A DNA stretch of 64,000 nt, from contig JABARP010000012.1 in NCBI GenBank assembly GCA_019186825.1, positions 133,522 through 197,521 on the forward strand, in the 5' to 3' direction. The stretch's first letter is position 1. Each line of letters opens with the position of its first letter. The notes beneath the pieces were generated by a model. The model worked only from the letters and a program-made list of their open reading frames with translations. It ran no database searches and was not told the origin of the DNA. Shown here one piece after another: positions 43,264 through 52,664 of this stretch. This DNA comes from Pyrinomonadaceae bacterium (GTDB lineage: Bacteria > Acidobacteriota > Blastocatellia > Pyrinomonadales > Pyrinomonadaceae). A program made the translations under genes and the position numbers.

Positions 43264-43785
43264 TCAATTCCTTACCTTCTTGTTTGGAGAGTCCGGCTGT
43301 TCGATCAGCCCCACAGCAGCCAATTGGTTGGATGTCGGATCGGAGGTAATCTCTCTAACATCCTCCAGCCGGAGAGCCCCTCCCTTCCATCGCCGCTGTG
43401 AGCCCGGCGTCACGACCAGAAACCACGCCGAGGCCTCGTCGCGCCTAGGACCTAGTGGCATCGCCCAAAGGGTGGAGCGGTGGTGGCTCTGCCGCGAATA
43501 AAGGTAAAAGTAATTGCGGTGAGCGATAGCGCGATTGGCGTTCGAATAACTGCGACCCTCTTTCGGGTTCCACACCACACCCTCCATTTCTCTCAGGTCT
43601 TTGGGGAATCCGCCGCGCTTCTTGTTGAACGAGAGGAGGTCACGCATGATGACCTCGGCCGCGTCCACGGGCAGGTCAGCGGCACGCTGCCGCTCGGCCA
43701 CCCACAAGCTGTAGACGTACACCCCGACGACGAGCAGCAGAGCCAGCGGAAGGAGGACGAGCGATATCTTCAAGCTGTTCAGCAT
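43264..43785 (-). CDS. Small membrane-anchored protein after virD4
   Basis: 173 residues. A single N-terminal transmembrane helix (ISLVLLPLALLLVVGVYVYSLWVA) is followed by a soluble domain with DAAEVIMRDLLSFNKKRGGFPKDLREMEGVVWN, which resembles the pseudopilin-like 'GG-FP' pattern of type II secretion/pilin-like proteins. It has no prepilin cleavage site. It starts 17 bases after the virD4 stop on the same strand, so it is the last gene of the minus-strand transfer operon. Its role is unknown. Confidence 0.6.
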   Translation of the reverse strand: MLNSLKISLVLLPLALLLVVGVYVYSLWVAERQRAADLPVDAAEVIMRDLLSFNKKRGGFPKDLREMEGVVWNPKEGRSYSNANRAIAHRNYFYLYSRQSHHRSTLWAMPLGPRRDEASAWFLVVTPGSQRRWKGGALRLEDVREITSDPTSNQLAAVGLIEQPDSPNKKVRN

Positions 43786-43802
43786 ATATCTCCGTACCTT
43801 CT

Positions 43803-45809
43803 CTAGAGCGTGTGATAGCGTTGTTCGTACCTGCTCGACAGCCGAAGGCGCAGATCGCCGGTCAGGTCGTCGAGGGCGTCGGCGTATGGGTGATCGAAAG
43901 AGCCTTCCACTTCAGGCGGGCTTTCTGATCTGACGGCGCCTACTGTTAACGGTTTGAGCAGCCCCATCAACCTTTCGTCGGTGTAGACCCGATCTACCTC
44001 CCTCGAAATGAGTTCGGAAACGTCCTCCCGTACGGACTTGATCCCGGCACTTGCCGGCGAAGGCGGGGAAAGGGAGAAGGTGGGGTCGATATCTCCCAAA
44101 TGCAGTTCACGCGGCGATCCTTTTCGCCTCGCGGCGAAGGATTCCGGCAGCACGGCCAGCGGTGGATACGCGGCCCTGATCGGCGGCGCGGTGTCGCTGA
44201 TGATAAGCACTTCCGAATGGGCTGCTATCTGCCGGATCTCCGACGGCAGCATGAGAGAACGCTTCTGCTCGGCGTATCTCGTGTTGTCCGATCTTTTGCC
44301 CGGGAAATCCTGAAAGGTCTTCGAGAAGATCGTCGTCTCACCAAGCTGCTTCGAGGCGTACTCCGCCGTCACGTCGTCGAGGCCGGGCAGAAATATCTTG
44401 GTCATCACGGTACCCAGGATCGCGTTCGCTCGCTCCCGTCCGTACTGGTCGTACATCTGCGGCAAGTCCTGATATCCGAGGCCGAGGCCGACTCCGCGCC
44501 CGCGCCCGATACCGGAGATGCGTTTCACCTCCGCTACGTTGAGCTGATACGCCTCGTCTATGAGTACGAAACACGGGAACTCGGGCTCGTTGAGACCGTC
44601 GAGTCGCATCTCCATCACCGCCTGCCCGAGGAACGTCGCGATGAACTCCTTATATATATCCGCCGCCCCCTCGGAGACGACCAGGTAAACGGCTGTCCCG
44701 GGGCTACGAAGATCGGAAAAATCCACTTCTCTGCAGCCCGCATTTTTTTCCTCCGCGGTTCGCGGCATTGTCACCTTTCGCGCGGGCGCAAGAGTGAACG
44801 GCCGGAGCTTGTTGTACAGGCCGATGAGGATTGACCCGCGTGTTTGGATCGGTGCTTGCCGGAAAGCGAGGTACGCCTGCTTCGCATATATGCTCGGTGA
44901 GTTCTCCATCGCCTCCGCGAACGAGTCCTTCTCCTGCTCCCCGAGCGACAACAGAAAATCGGCCGCGAAGGCGGGGATCGCCTTCTCCCGGTACACTTCG
45001 GAGATGTGTAGGAGAATCGCAGTGAGTGCGATCTGTTCCGCATCGCCCCAGAACGGATCCGCGTTTGTCTTGCGGCGGCTTTCGATCCCGATCATCATCC
45101 CGGCGACCTGGCAAGCGAAGGCGGGATCGTTCCGGCACTTCGGGATGAAGTTCCACCGATCGCTCTTCGACGGGTCGTTTAGGTCGAGGCGGAAAACCGT
45201 ATTCGCGGCGCCCGCCGTTTGTGCGAAAAGTTCGCCCTTCGGGTCGTAAACGAGGCACGAAGACCGGCCGAGGATCGCCCGGATCATCGCGATGAAGAAC
45301 GTTTTCGATTTTCCGGAGCCGGTCGGCCCGAACATCACGAAATGCCGGAGCCACTGTGCCGGGGGCAGAAACACATCGCGGCCGCCGAACGCTTTCGCGA
45401 CCGGCAAGGCGTTCGCGGGGGTCGGCAACCCTCGGATCCGGTTCATTAAACCGCAACGGATGAGGTCGGCAGCCTTAGCCCACCGAGCCGATCCGTGAGC
45501 CGTGCTCATCCGCCTGATGCGGTAATTCGACAGAAGCGAATAGGCGTCAACGCACCCGCCGCCGACGCAGCAAAGTGCCATCGCCCAGAAAACGAGGTTG
45601 ACCAGACCCGGTTCCGAGAAAAGCCATCCGGCGAAGAGGCTTAGGACCGCACCGATCACCCCAAGCATGATGAAGAAGGCTCCCTTGCCGATGTCGCCCG
45701 CCCAGTGCCAGAACGCATTGTACGAAGGCAGGTACTGCTCGTTCGCCTTGCGTGGGATCCCGTATGCCGCATCCAACCTTTCTATCCGCTCGCGGGAAAA
45801 CATAATCAT
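43803..45809 (-). CDS. virD4: Type IV coupling protein VirD4/TraG
   Basis: 668 residues from ATG at 45809. Two N-terminal membrane helices (AFFIMLGVIGAVLSLFAGWLF and LVNLVFWAMALCCVGGGCV) are followed by GSARWAKAADL and a P-loop ATPase: Walker A FGPTGSGKSKT, YDPKGELF, Walker B VLIDEAYQL and NAILGTVMTKIFLPG. It is an inner-membrane pump that delivers relaxase-DNA to the secretion channel. The start lies 1 base after the stop of the upstream membrane gene. The long C-terminal tail (about 100 residues) is acidic and variable, where substrate recognition usually sits. Confidence 0.95.
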   Translation of the reverse strand: MIMFSRERIERLDAAYGIPRKANEQYLPSYNAFWHWAGDIGKGAFFIMLGVIGAVLSLFAGWLFSEPGLVNLVFWAMALCCVGGGCVDAYSLLSNYRIRRMSTAHGSARWAKAADLIRCGLMNRIRGLPTPANALPVAKAFGGRDVFLPPAQWLRHFVMFGPTGSGKSKTFFIAMIRAILGRSSCLVYDPKGELFAQTAGAANTVFRLDLNDPSKSDRWNFIPKCRNDPAFACQVAGMMIGIESRRKTNADPFWGDAEQIALTAILLHISEVYREKAIPAFAADFLLSLGEQEKDSFAEAMENSPSIYAKQAYLAFRQAPIQTRGSILIGLYNKLRPFTLAPARKVTMPRTAEEKNAGCREVDFSDLRSPGTAVYLVVSEGAADIYKEFIATFLGQAVMEMRLDGLNEPEFPCFVLIDEAYQLNVAEVKRISGIGRGRGVGLGLGYQDLPQMYDQYGRERANAILGTVMTKIFLPGLDDVTAEYASKQLGETTIFSKTFQDFPGKRSDNTRYAEQKRSLMLPSEIRQIAAHSEVLIISDTAPPIRAAYPPLAVLPESFAARRKGSPRELHLGDIDPTFSLSPPSPASAGIKSVREDVSELISREVDRVYTDERLMGLLKPLTVGAVRSESPPEVEGSFDHPYADALDDLTGDLRLRLSSRYEQRYHTL

Positions 45810-45810
45810 T

Positions 45811-46599
45811 CTACGGGCGTTGCCCTGTCGCTCTGAGCACGTCACTTTGCTCGCGAAGTTCGCGCATCGCGGTTTCGTTCAGCGGCAACGCGTCCCCTCG
45901 CCACCGCCTGATCTTCCAGCCCGCGGAGCTCAACTGTTCATTGCTGCTGAACGGAACCGGTGTTTGCGCGGTGCTGGATGCCTCGAAATAAATCACGGAG
46001 TTCGCCTCGCTGACGGGAAGGGGAAATTTAAGCAGTATTGCGGGACCGACGCTCGGCGCTTTTGGCAGTGTCAGAATCTCGAACGAAAGTGGAGCAGCGC
46101 GGTAACTGAATCGCAGTTCACTCAGGCTTGAACGAAACGAACCATCCTCGATTTCGATTCCGGGCGGAAAAAGTTTCCTTGCCATCATCTCGCTAATCAG
46201 TTCGACGTAGGAGACGTTGGCTTTTCCAGTGGCCCCGTGCCTCGCAAACACCGCCAGGGAGACAGCCATCCCTACCGCCCCAGCCTCTCTGAGCCTGAGA
46301 GCCGTCTCGTAGGCGGTACCGGAAAGCGGTTCCCGGTGGGAGATCGGGCTTCCGGTGTCCGCATCCGGATTTTCCGATCCACCGTTTTCAACGAAGCGGA
46401 GCTGAGCGTGCTCCAGTCTGGACGGAGCGGTCAGCCTCACCGCGACGGTGATACCCGCCGTGAGTAGGATAAAAACAAACGCGCCGGACCGCGACGGGTC
46501 GATGAGCGAGCGCAATCGCGCAAATCTGCTCGGAGTAGGCTTCTCGCTCTTCACCGATTCGGATCGGGAATTTGCCTGTCCATTCTTCTCTTTCATCAT
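45811..46599 (-). CDS. Unknown single-pass membrane protein of the transfer operon
   Basis: 262 residues from ATG at 46599, overlapping the MoxR-like gene stop by ATGA. A basic N-terminus and one transmembrane helix (SGAFVFILLTAGITVAVRL) at about 37-55 precede a soluble domain with VSYVELISEMMARKLFPPGIEIEDG and LSFEILTLPKAPSVGPAILLKFPLP. No known family is recognised. Position between the ATPase and virD4 suggests a component of the transfer apparatus, perhaps at the inner membrane. Confidence 0.6.
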   Translation of the reverse strand: MMKEKNGQANSRSESVKSEKPTPSRFARLRSLIDPSRSGAFVFILLTAGITVAVRLTAPSRLEHAQLRFVENGGSENPDADTGSPISHREPLSGTAYETALRLREAGAVGMAVSLAVFARHGATGKANVSYVELISEMMARKLFPPGIEIEDGSFRSSLSELRFSYRAAPLSFEILTLPKAPSVGPAILLKFPLPVSEANSVIYFEASSTAQTPVPFSSNEQLSSAGWKIRRWRGDALPLNETAMRELREQSDVLRATGQRP

Positions 46600-47687
46600 C
46601 GGCAACCCGCCCCAACCAACTGCGGCCATCGCCGCGCCCACGACTCATCCCATTCCGCAAGCCAGGCATCCACCACCGGATCGAACGCGTTCGTCATCGC
46701 CAGCAAATAGTCCAGCTGCAAACCGAGCAGCTCGCGCGCCTCGCCGGTTTTCACGAAGTAGCAGAAAAATCGGCTGAGCGACCGCTCGTCGAGGCTCTCG
46801 ACGGAATTCCTCACAAACGCACCGGCGACATCTATCGATTCCCGGATGCTCGGGTGATCCTCCATCCCCGCGATCCCCCGCACCGCGTCGAGCAGCTTCA
46901 CCGACAAAGCGAGCTGAGCGGACGTGGCCGTTGGGGTCCGCGCCCGAAGGATCTCGAGCTCCTTTTCGACGGTCGGGTTCGCGAACCGGCTGTAAATGTG
47001 CCGCGATATGAAAGGGCCGCTCAGTTTGTGGCGCAGATCGTTCGAGGTCGTAATCACGATCGGCCGGGATGCCCAGTCGCTAACCCCGATGCAGCCACCC
47101 TCATATCGAGGGACGTATATGAGTCCGCGTTCGAGCGGCATCAAAAGCGAATCCTCGATGCTCGCACCGAACTTGTCGCTCTCATCGAGCAGGAGCACGG
47201 GCGGAGCCGTCCGCGGTTTCGCATCGGCCGCTTTCGCGGCCAGATCGTACGCCAGACCGACCTCGCCGAGGATGAGGAACTGCCTCTGCCATTTCATCCG
47301 GCGCGCGTTTTCCATCGCGTTCGTTTTCTCGCTTGCCGGAAGCCCCTTGGCAAGCAGTACAACCTCACGCATCCATGCCTCCTGCTCTTCGCGGTCCCAG
47401 TCGTAAAGGATCTCCTCCTGCCGGAGCCCGTCGCGCCCCGCGACCACGCAGATCGTGAGGTTGCACGCCGCGGCGAGAGCCTCCGGGAACGCCGTCTTGC
47501 CGCTCCCGCGCGTCCCGGATATCAGCCATGCACGGCCCGACTTCAGGCTCTCGCAAAAATCCCCGAACACTTCCTCCGCCGGAACATAACCGGTGTCGCA
47601 GAGGAGACTGTACAGGTCGCCCTCACCCCCCTCCTTCAAAAGAACGCGCGGGTCGATCTGCGGGCGGTCCGGATCGTGCGGGATCAT
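46596..47687 (-). CDS. MoxR-like AAA+ ATPase in the type IV secretion operon
   Basis: 363 residues from ATG at 47687, overlapping the virB10 stop by ATGA. The AAA+ core has Walker A ISGTRGSGKTAF, Walker B PPVLLLDESDKF, sensor-1 RPIVITTSND and an arginine-finger region FISRHIYSRF. It resembles MoxR/AAA_5 proteins rather than VirB11/GSPII_E ATPases. No VirB11 homologue is visible in the cluster, so this enzyme may supply assembly or substrate-remodelling energy in that place. MoxR proteins usually act as chaperones with a VWA partner; none is present here. Confidence 0.75.
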   Translation of the reverse strand: MIPHDPDRPQIDPRVLLKEGGEGDLYSLLCDTGYVPAEEVFGDFCESLKSGRAWLISGTRGSGKTAFPEALAAACNLTICVVAGRDGLRQEEILYDWDREEQEAWMREVVLLAKGLPASEKTNAMENARRMKWQRQFLILGEVGLAYDLAAKAADAKPRTAPPVLLLDESDKFGASIEDSLLMPLERGLIYVPRYEGGCIGVSDWASRPIVITTSNDLRHKLSGPFISRHIYSRFANPTVEKELEILRARTPTATSAQLALSVKLLDAVRGIAGMEDHPSIRESIDVAGAFVRNSVESLDERSLSRFFCYFVKTGEARELLGLQLDYLLAMTNAFDPVVDAWLAEWDESWARRWPQLVGAGCR

Positions 47688-49045
47688 TCCTTTGTCGCCT
47701 CCTGAATCGGTTTGCGGCCGGCTAATGTGGAACTCTCCGGCAGGCCGGTGACCAGAACGTAGCCGTTTGACCCGGCGGCGACCTCCAGGAAGGTGTCTTC
47801 GCGTTTGTTCTTCAGGATCGCCCCCGACAGGTCCTCGGTCATCGACTCCGTTCCCCGTCGCAGCGGTTCGGAAAGGATAACGGTGCCGCCGGACCTGATC
47901 GCGCCGATCGAGCCGAGAACGGACCCCGCCGTCTCCTTCATCCCTCGGAAGAAGCTTGCCCACTGCGATGTGAGATTTCGTCGCTTTCCCTCGATGCCGG
48001 ACGCGCCGTCGCGACCGAGAAGCTCCCCGTTGAATCTGACAAGCTCGCCGGATACGGGGTCGATGAATCCGACGATATCCACGAAGGCCCGAACGGACTC
48101 GCCCGCACGAACATTTCCCACGATCATCGTCCCGGCCGGATAGGCGTACCCCTTCCCTTCGACGGCGCGGGTCAGCTCCATCCGCACGAAGCCGCCCGAG
48201 TTGCGCAGCGTGTAGAGGGAGCCGACGAGGCGGACGGGCAGCAATGTTCCGAACGGTATGTGGTTTTGCAGTACGGCTTTTGGTGACACCGTATCGGTGG
48301 CCGCGGCGCCTTCGATGGGTTTGCGGATCTCCGCTTGGGGATCGGTCTTTCTAAATACACCGAAGAAGAGGGATCGGCCACGAGCGCCATCCGGGTCGGA
48401 TTCATTCGACACATTGTCAGGCGTCCGACTGTCCGCAGCACTCGTTTGTTGAAGATGGGATAAACCAGGCTTATCAGTCGAGCTTTGCGGCGGCGTTGTC
48501 ACCGGGTATGAGGCTACTTCGGCGGGGCGCACCCCGCTGTCTTGACTGCCCGCTCTCAACCCAGGCAAAACATCGCCGGCATCCGCCTTCGGATCCAACG
48601 GCCCAGTCTGTGCGTTTTCATCCAGAACGATCGGGGTATCCAGCTGCGTACGGGCCGCGGAGGTCGATGAAGCCGGTGCGATCATGCTGAGCGCCATCTT
48701 TAGCTTTTCGTCCTCGGTCGCAGGCGGAGCGGCTTGAGCATTCTTTTGCCCGCTTCGGTTCACCGCTTCCGGCTTGGGTGAGGAGAACCATCCCATGCCG
48801 AAGAACCAAGCTACGCCGACGACGAGGAGGCAGAGAAAACCCCCGAAACCCGCGACCGTCTTGAGAACTTTCCACCGGCGCTTCGTTTGTGGGGCCGCAG
48901 GTTCATCAATCTGGGCGGTCTCGTCCTCCTCCGCAGTTTCGATTTCGTCGGATGCTTTGTGCAATAGTTTCTCCCTCGCGTCATCGTCCTCGAAACCGGG
49001 AAGCGCCGAGGGTATCTCAACCGGATCGGGTGTTGCTTTATCCAT
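47684..49045 (-). CDS. virB10: VirB10/TrbI-like type IV secretion protein
   Basis: 453 residues. A cytosolic acidic N-terminus, one transmembrane helix (VAGFGGFLCLLVVGVAWFFGMGWF, about 65-88) and a Pro/Ser/Asp-rich periplasmic linker (to about 255) precede the TrbI/VirB10 core: IPFGTLLPVRLVGSLYTLRNSGGFV, GKGYAYPAGTMIVGNVR and VRFNGELLGRDGASGIEGK. It spans inner and outer membranes and links the ATPases to the channel. It is preceded by virB9 and coupled to the MoxR-like gene. Confidence 0.88.
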   Translation of the reverse strand: MDKATPDPVEIPSALPGFEDDDAREKLLHKASDEIETAEEDETAQIDEPAAPQTKRRWKVLKTVAGFGGFLCLLVVGVAWFFGMGWFSSPKPEAVNRSGQKNAQAAPPATEDEKLKMALSMIAPASSTSAARTQLDTPIVLDENAQTGPLDPKADAGDVLPGLRAGSQDSGVRPAEVASYPVTTPPQSSTDKPGLSHLQQTSAADSRTPDNVSNESDPDGARGRSLFFGVFRKTDPQAEIRKPIEGAAATDTVSPKAVLQNHIPFGTLLPVRLVGSLYTLRNSGGFVRMELTRAVEGKGYAYPAGTMIVGNVRAGESVRAFVDIVGFIDPVSGELVRFNGELLGRDGASGIEGKRRNLTSQWASFFRGMKETAGSVLGSIGAIRSGGTVILSEPLRRGTESMTEDLSGAILKNKREDTFLEVAAGSNGYVLVTGLPESSTLAGRKPIQEATKE

Positions 49046-49056
49046 CTCTTCGCTCC

Positions 49057-50335
49057 TTAGTTCTTTCGATCCCCGATGTTCCAGGTAATCGGTGCGTCGG
49101 CGGCTTCGCGATGCGCGACGAGGACGCGGATGTTTTGATTGATCCCGAGGATGGGGGCTTTGTAGACGAGTGCGTAGTAAGCGATCGAACCGGCCTGCAC
49201 GAGCCCTTCAAGCGTGGTCGACTCCACGTCTTGAGGATCGATCCGGGTGGTCTGAATGCCGTTCCCGCCGCTGTCGCGTCTGCACCTGAAGCTCGGGCGA
49301 ACCGGGCACGAGTCGCAGATTGGCCGTGGTGACGTTCCGCACGCCGACCACCACGAGTCGCGTTTCCGGATCGAGTTCCGTGACGCGCGATACGGCGAGC
49401 TCAAGACCGTGGTCGGGTTTGGACCACGGCGCGAGATGTTTGAGGGGCTCTTTGATACTTTCCGCGAGTCTCTTGTTCGCAAGGGCCGAGATCTCCACTT
49501 CCGTCCTTCTCTTGTCCGCCCCCTTGACGCGAACCGGTTTCGAACCCGGGACATCCGCGTACACGGAACTAATCGAAGGGCCGTTTTCAGGTTGCGTTCC
49601 GACCGGGGACGGCTCCAATTGAGGAACGCCGGAGACGAGCTTCGAGACCGCCCGCGAGTTCATCGGAACCGGCGAACCTCCCTCGCCCCCGAGATCATAA
49701 GCCAGGCCCGCTGTGCGCCGGGCCGAAATCACCGCATCGCGGTCGTATGTGACGACGCAGCGGTGCGCGTTCTTCCTGAGTTCCGCGACGGGGATCAACT
49801 CAAGAATCAGAACCAGCCCCGACCGCATCTGGAGGCTGATCGCGCTCGCGGCCCCGCCATCACGCGACGGCAGGAACGATTCGCCCGGGTAGATCGTGAT
49901 CGACCGGTCCGTCTCCTTCGTCGGCGAATGAAAAACGGAAGCGAGCTTCGGGTTCCCTTCGTGGATGTAGTAGATGCCGTCCGAGGCCGGAAACTCCACG
50001 ATCGAGACCGCGTTCTGTGCGAGACCGAGCCGTATCACGGTCGGTTGCTTGGGGTTGACCGTCACCCTGGCCTCGCCGGAAAGGTAATCCGGTTCCGCCA
50101 GATTGACGACCGAGACCGGTGGCGCCTGCGTTGGTGCTGGTGACCTTGCGGGCGATGCGGCCCCCGCAGCCGCCGCGGGGATCACCTTTTGACCCCGTTT
50201 CTTGACCAGCTTCGACCCGATAGGTCGCAACTGTGCCTGTGCTTCCATTTCGGAAGATCCGAGTAGGATCGCTGCCGCCAGGAAGACGGCAAGAGCGAGC
50301 TTCGATACTTGAACGTTCATAAGATTGATAGGCAT
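49057..50335 (-). CDS. virB9: VirB9/TrbG-like outer-membrane channel protein, reading frame interrupted
   Basis: Signal peptide (ALAVFLAAAILLGSSEMEAQAQ), N-terminal VirB9 region (KQPTVIRLGLAQNAVSIVEFPA, TIYPGESFLP, LVLILELIP) and C-terminal region (TRLVVVGVRNVTTANLRLVPGSPELQVQ). Near 49275 the frame departs into RRERHSDHPDR and stops at 49208. The adjacent frame continues the family sequence to 49057: IQTTRIDPQDVESTT, YYALVYKAPILGINQNIRVLVAHRE and APITWNIGDRKN. One base deleted or two inserted around CAGACGCGACAG would restore it. Either a pseudogene, a sequencing or assembly error, or frameshifting. Starts at GTG 50356 (overlapping virB8) or ATG 50320 are possible. Confidence 0.8.
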
Positions 50336-50352
50336 TGTTTCTTCGGATAGGT

Positions 50353-51156
50353 TCACTGTTCGCGAACCGGGTTCGTTTGTGGATCGGCCACCGTACCCTG
50401 CTCGGCAGCATCGGCGATAAGGGTCACGGGAGAGACGGATTTGCCGTTCACGGGCTCGACCCTGAACCGCAGGATCGTGAACCCCGTGCGCAGGTTGTTA
50501 TCGTTTCTCACCGGGGAGAAGGGGCTGTCCTTGAGGAGCAGCTTGGCCTTGAGCTGGACGGATTCCTCGACGTCCTGCCCGGCGGCTTTGCGGCGGATCT
50601 TCCGGACCCCGATCGCACGGAGAACGTATGGGTCGTTCTCGTCGACGGTCAGGTCCTGAAGCTCCCACGAAGAGTTGACGCTCTCAGCTTTCTCCGCCGC
50701 CAAGACGCCGTTCTGCTTCAGGCGCGTCGCCATCGCGATCGACAGATCTGGGTCCAGCATCCGCAGCAGCTTGTTCACCTGGCTTTCCCGCGTCGATTGC
50801 TCGACCTGATAAAGGGCGGTGAGAAATTCCTTGACCAGGTATTTCTTATCCGTGGCGGTGGGGGTATCCGGCGAGATAGCGACCGTCTCCGTAGAGCCGT
50901 AGTCGCGGTTGTTCAGTTCCACGACCCGGCCCAACGATCGATCGACGACGATTCTGTCGGCTTTTCTCAGCGAGAGGTACAAATTGATCCCGACGCTGAG
51001 GGCGAGAACGATGAGAAGCACCCAGACCGCCTTGAACAGCGAGGAGATCGTGACGATGTCCTCTGGGTCGCGGGTCAGATAGAGCGGTGCATCCGCAGGT
51101 GATATTGGTTCTTCTGCACACTCGGATGTTCCTGATTTTGAAGTTGTTTCTTTCAT
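50353..51156 (-). CDS. virB8: VirB8/TrbF-like inner-membrane protein
   Basis: 267 residues from ATG at 51156; the open frame extends further up but its composition changes. One transmembrane helix (AVWVLLIVLALSVGINLYLSL, about 43-63) precedes a periplasmic NTF2-like domain with KKYLVKEFLTALYQVEQSTRESQVNKLLRMLDPDLS and FTILRFRVEPVNG. VirB8 nucleates assembly of the channel. The stop overlaps the GTG alternative start of virB9. It is preceded by the VirB1-like transglycosylase, about 160 bases away. Confidence 0.8.
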   Translation of the reverse strand: MKETTSKSGTSECAEEPISPADAPLYLTRDPEDIVTISSLFKAVWVLLIVLALSVGINLYLSLRKADRIVVDRSLGRVVELNNRDYGSTETVAISPDTPTATDKKYLVKEFLTALYQVEQSTRESQVNKLLRMLDPDLSIAMATRLKQNGVLAAEKAESVNSSWELQDLTVDENDPYVLRAIGVRKIRRKAAGQDVEESVQLKAKLLLKDSPFSPVRNDNNLRTGFTILRFRVEPVNGKSVSPVTLIADAAEQGTVADPQTNPVREQ

Positions 51157-51316
51157 CGTTTTCGATGGCGGTCTTTCCCGCCGGATGCGAGCCAGTTCGC
51201 AAAATGGGTGCCAGAGCGGAATTGGCCGGTTGTTCTTTCCCAAGCCCTGTGTCGGGCGGATTTTGGAGCGATCCCGAACCGGGTGGTGCGGCTCGGGGCT
51301 GCAGAAATGAACCGAT

Positions 51317-52177
51317 CTAGCGCTTCGCCCGCGGAATGCCCGCGAACGTCGTGCGGGCGCTCCGAGCCGGCAATCCGAGAACGTCGGGGGAGATGATGAC
51401 CGGCCCCTCACGCTCCAAGCGCGATGCACCGCGATTCTCGTTAACCTCGTAACGGCTTCCGGTGCGCGGATCGTAGAGCACGACCATCGTGAAATTCTTC
51501 GGCAGGCTTTTCTTCTCAGTAGATTCCGATTCTGAGATAGCGATCGGCGACTCTAAATCGGGCGATGGGCCTTTCCTAACTTTCGGAAACTTGCCGTTGG
51601 CCTCAAGCCAGCGGTAGATCCTCTTCCCGTTCGCTACATAGCCGATCGTCTCCCGGTAAGGGGGTATTCCGTTCGCCGTGCGGCGCCCGGCCGGGTTGAT
51701 CCGCCTTCCCCCGGTGGATAGTGTCCTCCCGCGAAGATAAGCGAGCACCGTTCCCTCGCCGGCGTTGTACGCGGCTAGGATGGACTCGACCCGGCCGGCG
51801 AAAAGTTTGCCTAAGTACTTCACGTACCGGGCAGCCGCGTGGATCGACGACGTGGGCTCGTACGGATCGGCGAGGCCGAACCTTGCGGCGGTCGCGGGTA
51901 TGAACTGCATCAGCCCCCGTGCGTCTTTCGGGCTCGTCAGCCAAGGGCGGAAACGGGTCTCGTTGTATCCAATTACCCAGAGGATGCGCGGGTCAACGCC
52001 GTGCTCGCGCGCCGCGTCCGCGATCGTCCGCTCGAAAAGCCGCGACCGCGAAAGCACGTCCATTCGGGAAAGGGCGGTCCGCGTGATCATCCGCCTCGTC
52101 TGTGATGGAACCGGTGCCGGGAAAGCAAAGATAACCGCAAGGAAAAATGCAGCGACGATCAAAGTTCGTTTTCGCAT
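51317..52177 (-). CDS. virB1: VirB1-like lytic transglycosylase
   Basis: 286 residues from ATG at 52177. A signal peptide (RTLIVAAFFLAVIFAFPAPVPSQ) is followed by an SLT domain: catalytic Glu in IGYNETRFRPW, SPKDARGLMQFIPATAARFGL, IHAAARYVKYLGKLF and ILAAYNAGEG. It opens peptidoglycan locally so the secretion channel can cross the cell wall. The 120-residue tail after the fold is Ser/Glu-rich. It is the first gene of the minus-strand transfer operon, divergent from virB2; the shared promoter region is 52178-52312. Confidence 0.9.
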   Translation of the reverse strand: MRKRTLIVAAFFLAVIFAFPAPVPSQTRRMITRTALSRMDVLSRSRLFERTIADAAREHGVDPRILWVIGYNETRFRPWLTSPKDARGLMQFIPATAARFGLADPYEPTSSIHAAARYVKYLGKLFAGRVESILAAYNAGEGTVLAYLRGRTLSTGGRRINPAGRRTANGIPPYRETIGYVANGKRIYRWLEANGKFPKVRKGPSPDLESPIAISESESTEKKSLPKNFTMVVLYDPRTGSRYEVNENRGASRLEREGPVIISPDVLGLPARSARTTFAGIPRAKR

Positions 52178-52312
52178 GACCGGGCCGCTTCGCAACCGAC
52201 GTGCCAACCACCCCGCACGCGAGCGGCACGAGCGTTGCACAGCGTGCAAAATCGTCGACGCTTTTCCGCTGCTCGCGAGGCGTCACGAAAAACTTACCCA
52301 GCGAGGACAAGA

Positions 52313-52654
52313 ATGAAAAAACTGCGCGAAACAATACGGCACGCCACCAGATCGTTAGCTCCGATCATGGCGGTTCTGATTTTCACGAACATCCTGCTCG
52401 CCCAAGGCCCGATCTTCACCGGCGACGCGAGCAATCTTTCCAACATCATCCGCGAGTCCCTGAAGCTCATGGCGATCATCCTGTTCTGTCTCGGGGCGGT
52501 GGGGATCGCGTGGGCGATCTACAACAAGCTCACCGGCAAGGAATGGGGCAACCAGGCTTTCGGCTCGATCCTGTCGTTCGCGTTCGGGACCATCGTGGCG
52601 GTGTTTTGGCAGCTCGCACAGGGGCGTGCGGTCGGCGTCGATACGAACTTTTAG
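52313..52654 (+). CDS. virB2: VirB2/TrbC-like pilin
   Basis: 113 residues from ATG at 52313 (GAGGA upstream). A long basic signal sequence with cleavage near LLAQGP leaves a mature pilin with two hydrophobic helices, LKLMAIILFCLGAVGIAWAIY and GSILSFAFGTIVAVFWQLA, joined by the charged loop NKLTGKEWGNQ. That is the classical VirB2 build. It forms the conjugative pilus. It is followed by virB3 after 10 bases. Confidence 0.85.
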   Translation: MKKLRETIRHATRSLAPIMAVLIFTNILLAQGPIFTGDASNLSNIIRESLKLMAIILFCLGAVGIAWAIYNKLTGKEWGNQAFGSILSFAFGTIVAVFWQLAQGRAVGVDTNF

Positions 52655-52664
52655 GAGGGGGCAA

